The translations under genes and the position numbers were made by a program. From NCBI RefSeq assembly GCF_963678975.1, contig NC_089274.1, positions 49,980,900 to 50,044,899 of the forward strand: a stretch of 64,000 nt of DNA. Reading direction: 5' to 3'. This DNA is from Dysidea avara. Lineage: Eukaryota > Porifera > Demospongiae > Dictyoceratida > Dysideidae. Of this stretch, positions 63,752-64,000 are shown in pieces (within the stretch, counting starts at the first letter, position 1; the number at the start of each line of letters is the position of its first letter). The notes under the pieces are model-generated. The model was not told where the DNA came from, ran no database searches, and worked only from the letters and a program-made list of their open reading frames with translations.

Positions 63752-64000
63752 TATTTTAAAAATTGTTAATTTAAAAATGAAGTAGGGTTCTATGCAATAA
63801 ATAGTGAAACAAGAGATGAATGATGGTATTACAGCATAGCTCGGTGGGAAAGTCCCTAATGTGCCAAAGTAGGGACATTCCCATCGAGCTATGCTGTAAT
63901 ACCATCATTCATCTCTTGTTTCACTATTATTTATTGCATAGATCCCTACTTCATTTATAAATTAACAATTTTAAAATACTAGTTTGTTCAGTTTTTTTTT
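63752..64000. mobile_element. Foldback MITE hairpin, GAAGTAGGGATCC family, copy 3
   Basis: Arms from AAAAATGAAGTAGGG...CAGCATAGCTCGGTGGG to the complement ending CCCTACTTCATTTATAAATT. The following ACTAGTTTGTTCAGTTTT matches sequence after copy 2, so the composite element continues past the window. Confidence 0.85.

Overview
This is animal nuclear DNA with no prokaryotic operons. The genes are metazoan and split by very short introns, mostly 45-57 bp. The few long introns are filled with inverted-repeat transposons, decayed retroelements and minisatellites. AT-rich composition, short introns and very close gene spacing suggest a sponge or another early-branching invertebrate; that is an inference, since no species marker is present.

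Genes. (1) TOM1-family endosomal adaptor, + strand, 215-17000, first exon(s) outside the window. (2) An intronless SOCS2/CISH-like gene, + strand, 17153-17773. (3) A second intronless SOCS gene, SOCS6/7-like, - strand, 17921-18529, tail-to-tail with the first. (4) ATPAF2/ATP12, the mitochondrial F1 assembly chaperone, - strand, 38573-18759, complete in eight exons whose phases all match; one intron is 17.9 kb. (5) A parkin-like gene, - strand, 44632-38881, ten exons encoding Ubl, RING0, RING1 and IBR but apparently no RING2. (6) The C-terminal formyl-tetrahydrofolate synthetase part of a C1-THF synthase (MTHFD1 family), - strand, 63330-61579, cut by the window end. Parkin-like, ATPAF2 and SOCS6/7-like form a head-to-tail minus-strand run with gaps of about 300 and 230 bp. 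TOM1 and SOCS2-like form a similar plus-strand pair 152 bp apart. The repeats have therefore grown inside introns more than between genes.

Repeats. The 6.8 kb TOM1 intron holds a 16-bp minisatellite of about 100 units and a 460-bp foldback. Another TOM1 intron grew from 55 bp to 5 kb when a palindromic element inserted at its 5' splice site. The ATPAF2 intron holds retroelement debris, a 34-copy 32-bp satellite, composite hairpin elements and a nest of palindromic elements (29.5-35.2 kb). From 45 to 61 kb there are no firm genes: two LINE copies with facing 3' ends, another retroelement 3' half, several MITE families, and a weak two-exon candidate at 59654-60015.

Functionally the genes cover endosomal ubiquitin-cargo sorting (TOM1), cytokine/kinase signal attenuation by E3 adaptors (two SOCS), mitochondrial quality control and ATP synthase assembly (parkin-like, ATPAF2) and one-carbon metabolism (MTHFD1). 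They are ordinary neighbours rather than a pathway cluster. The most unusual points are the RING2-less parkin homologue, the transposon in a splice donor, and hairpin elements as small as 40-44 bp with perfect 7-bp target duplications.
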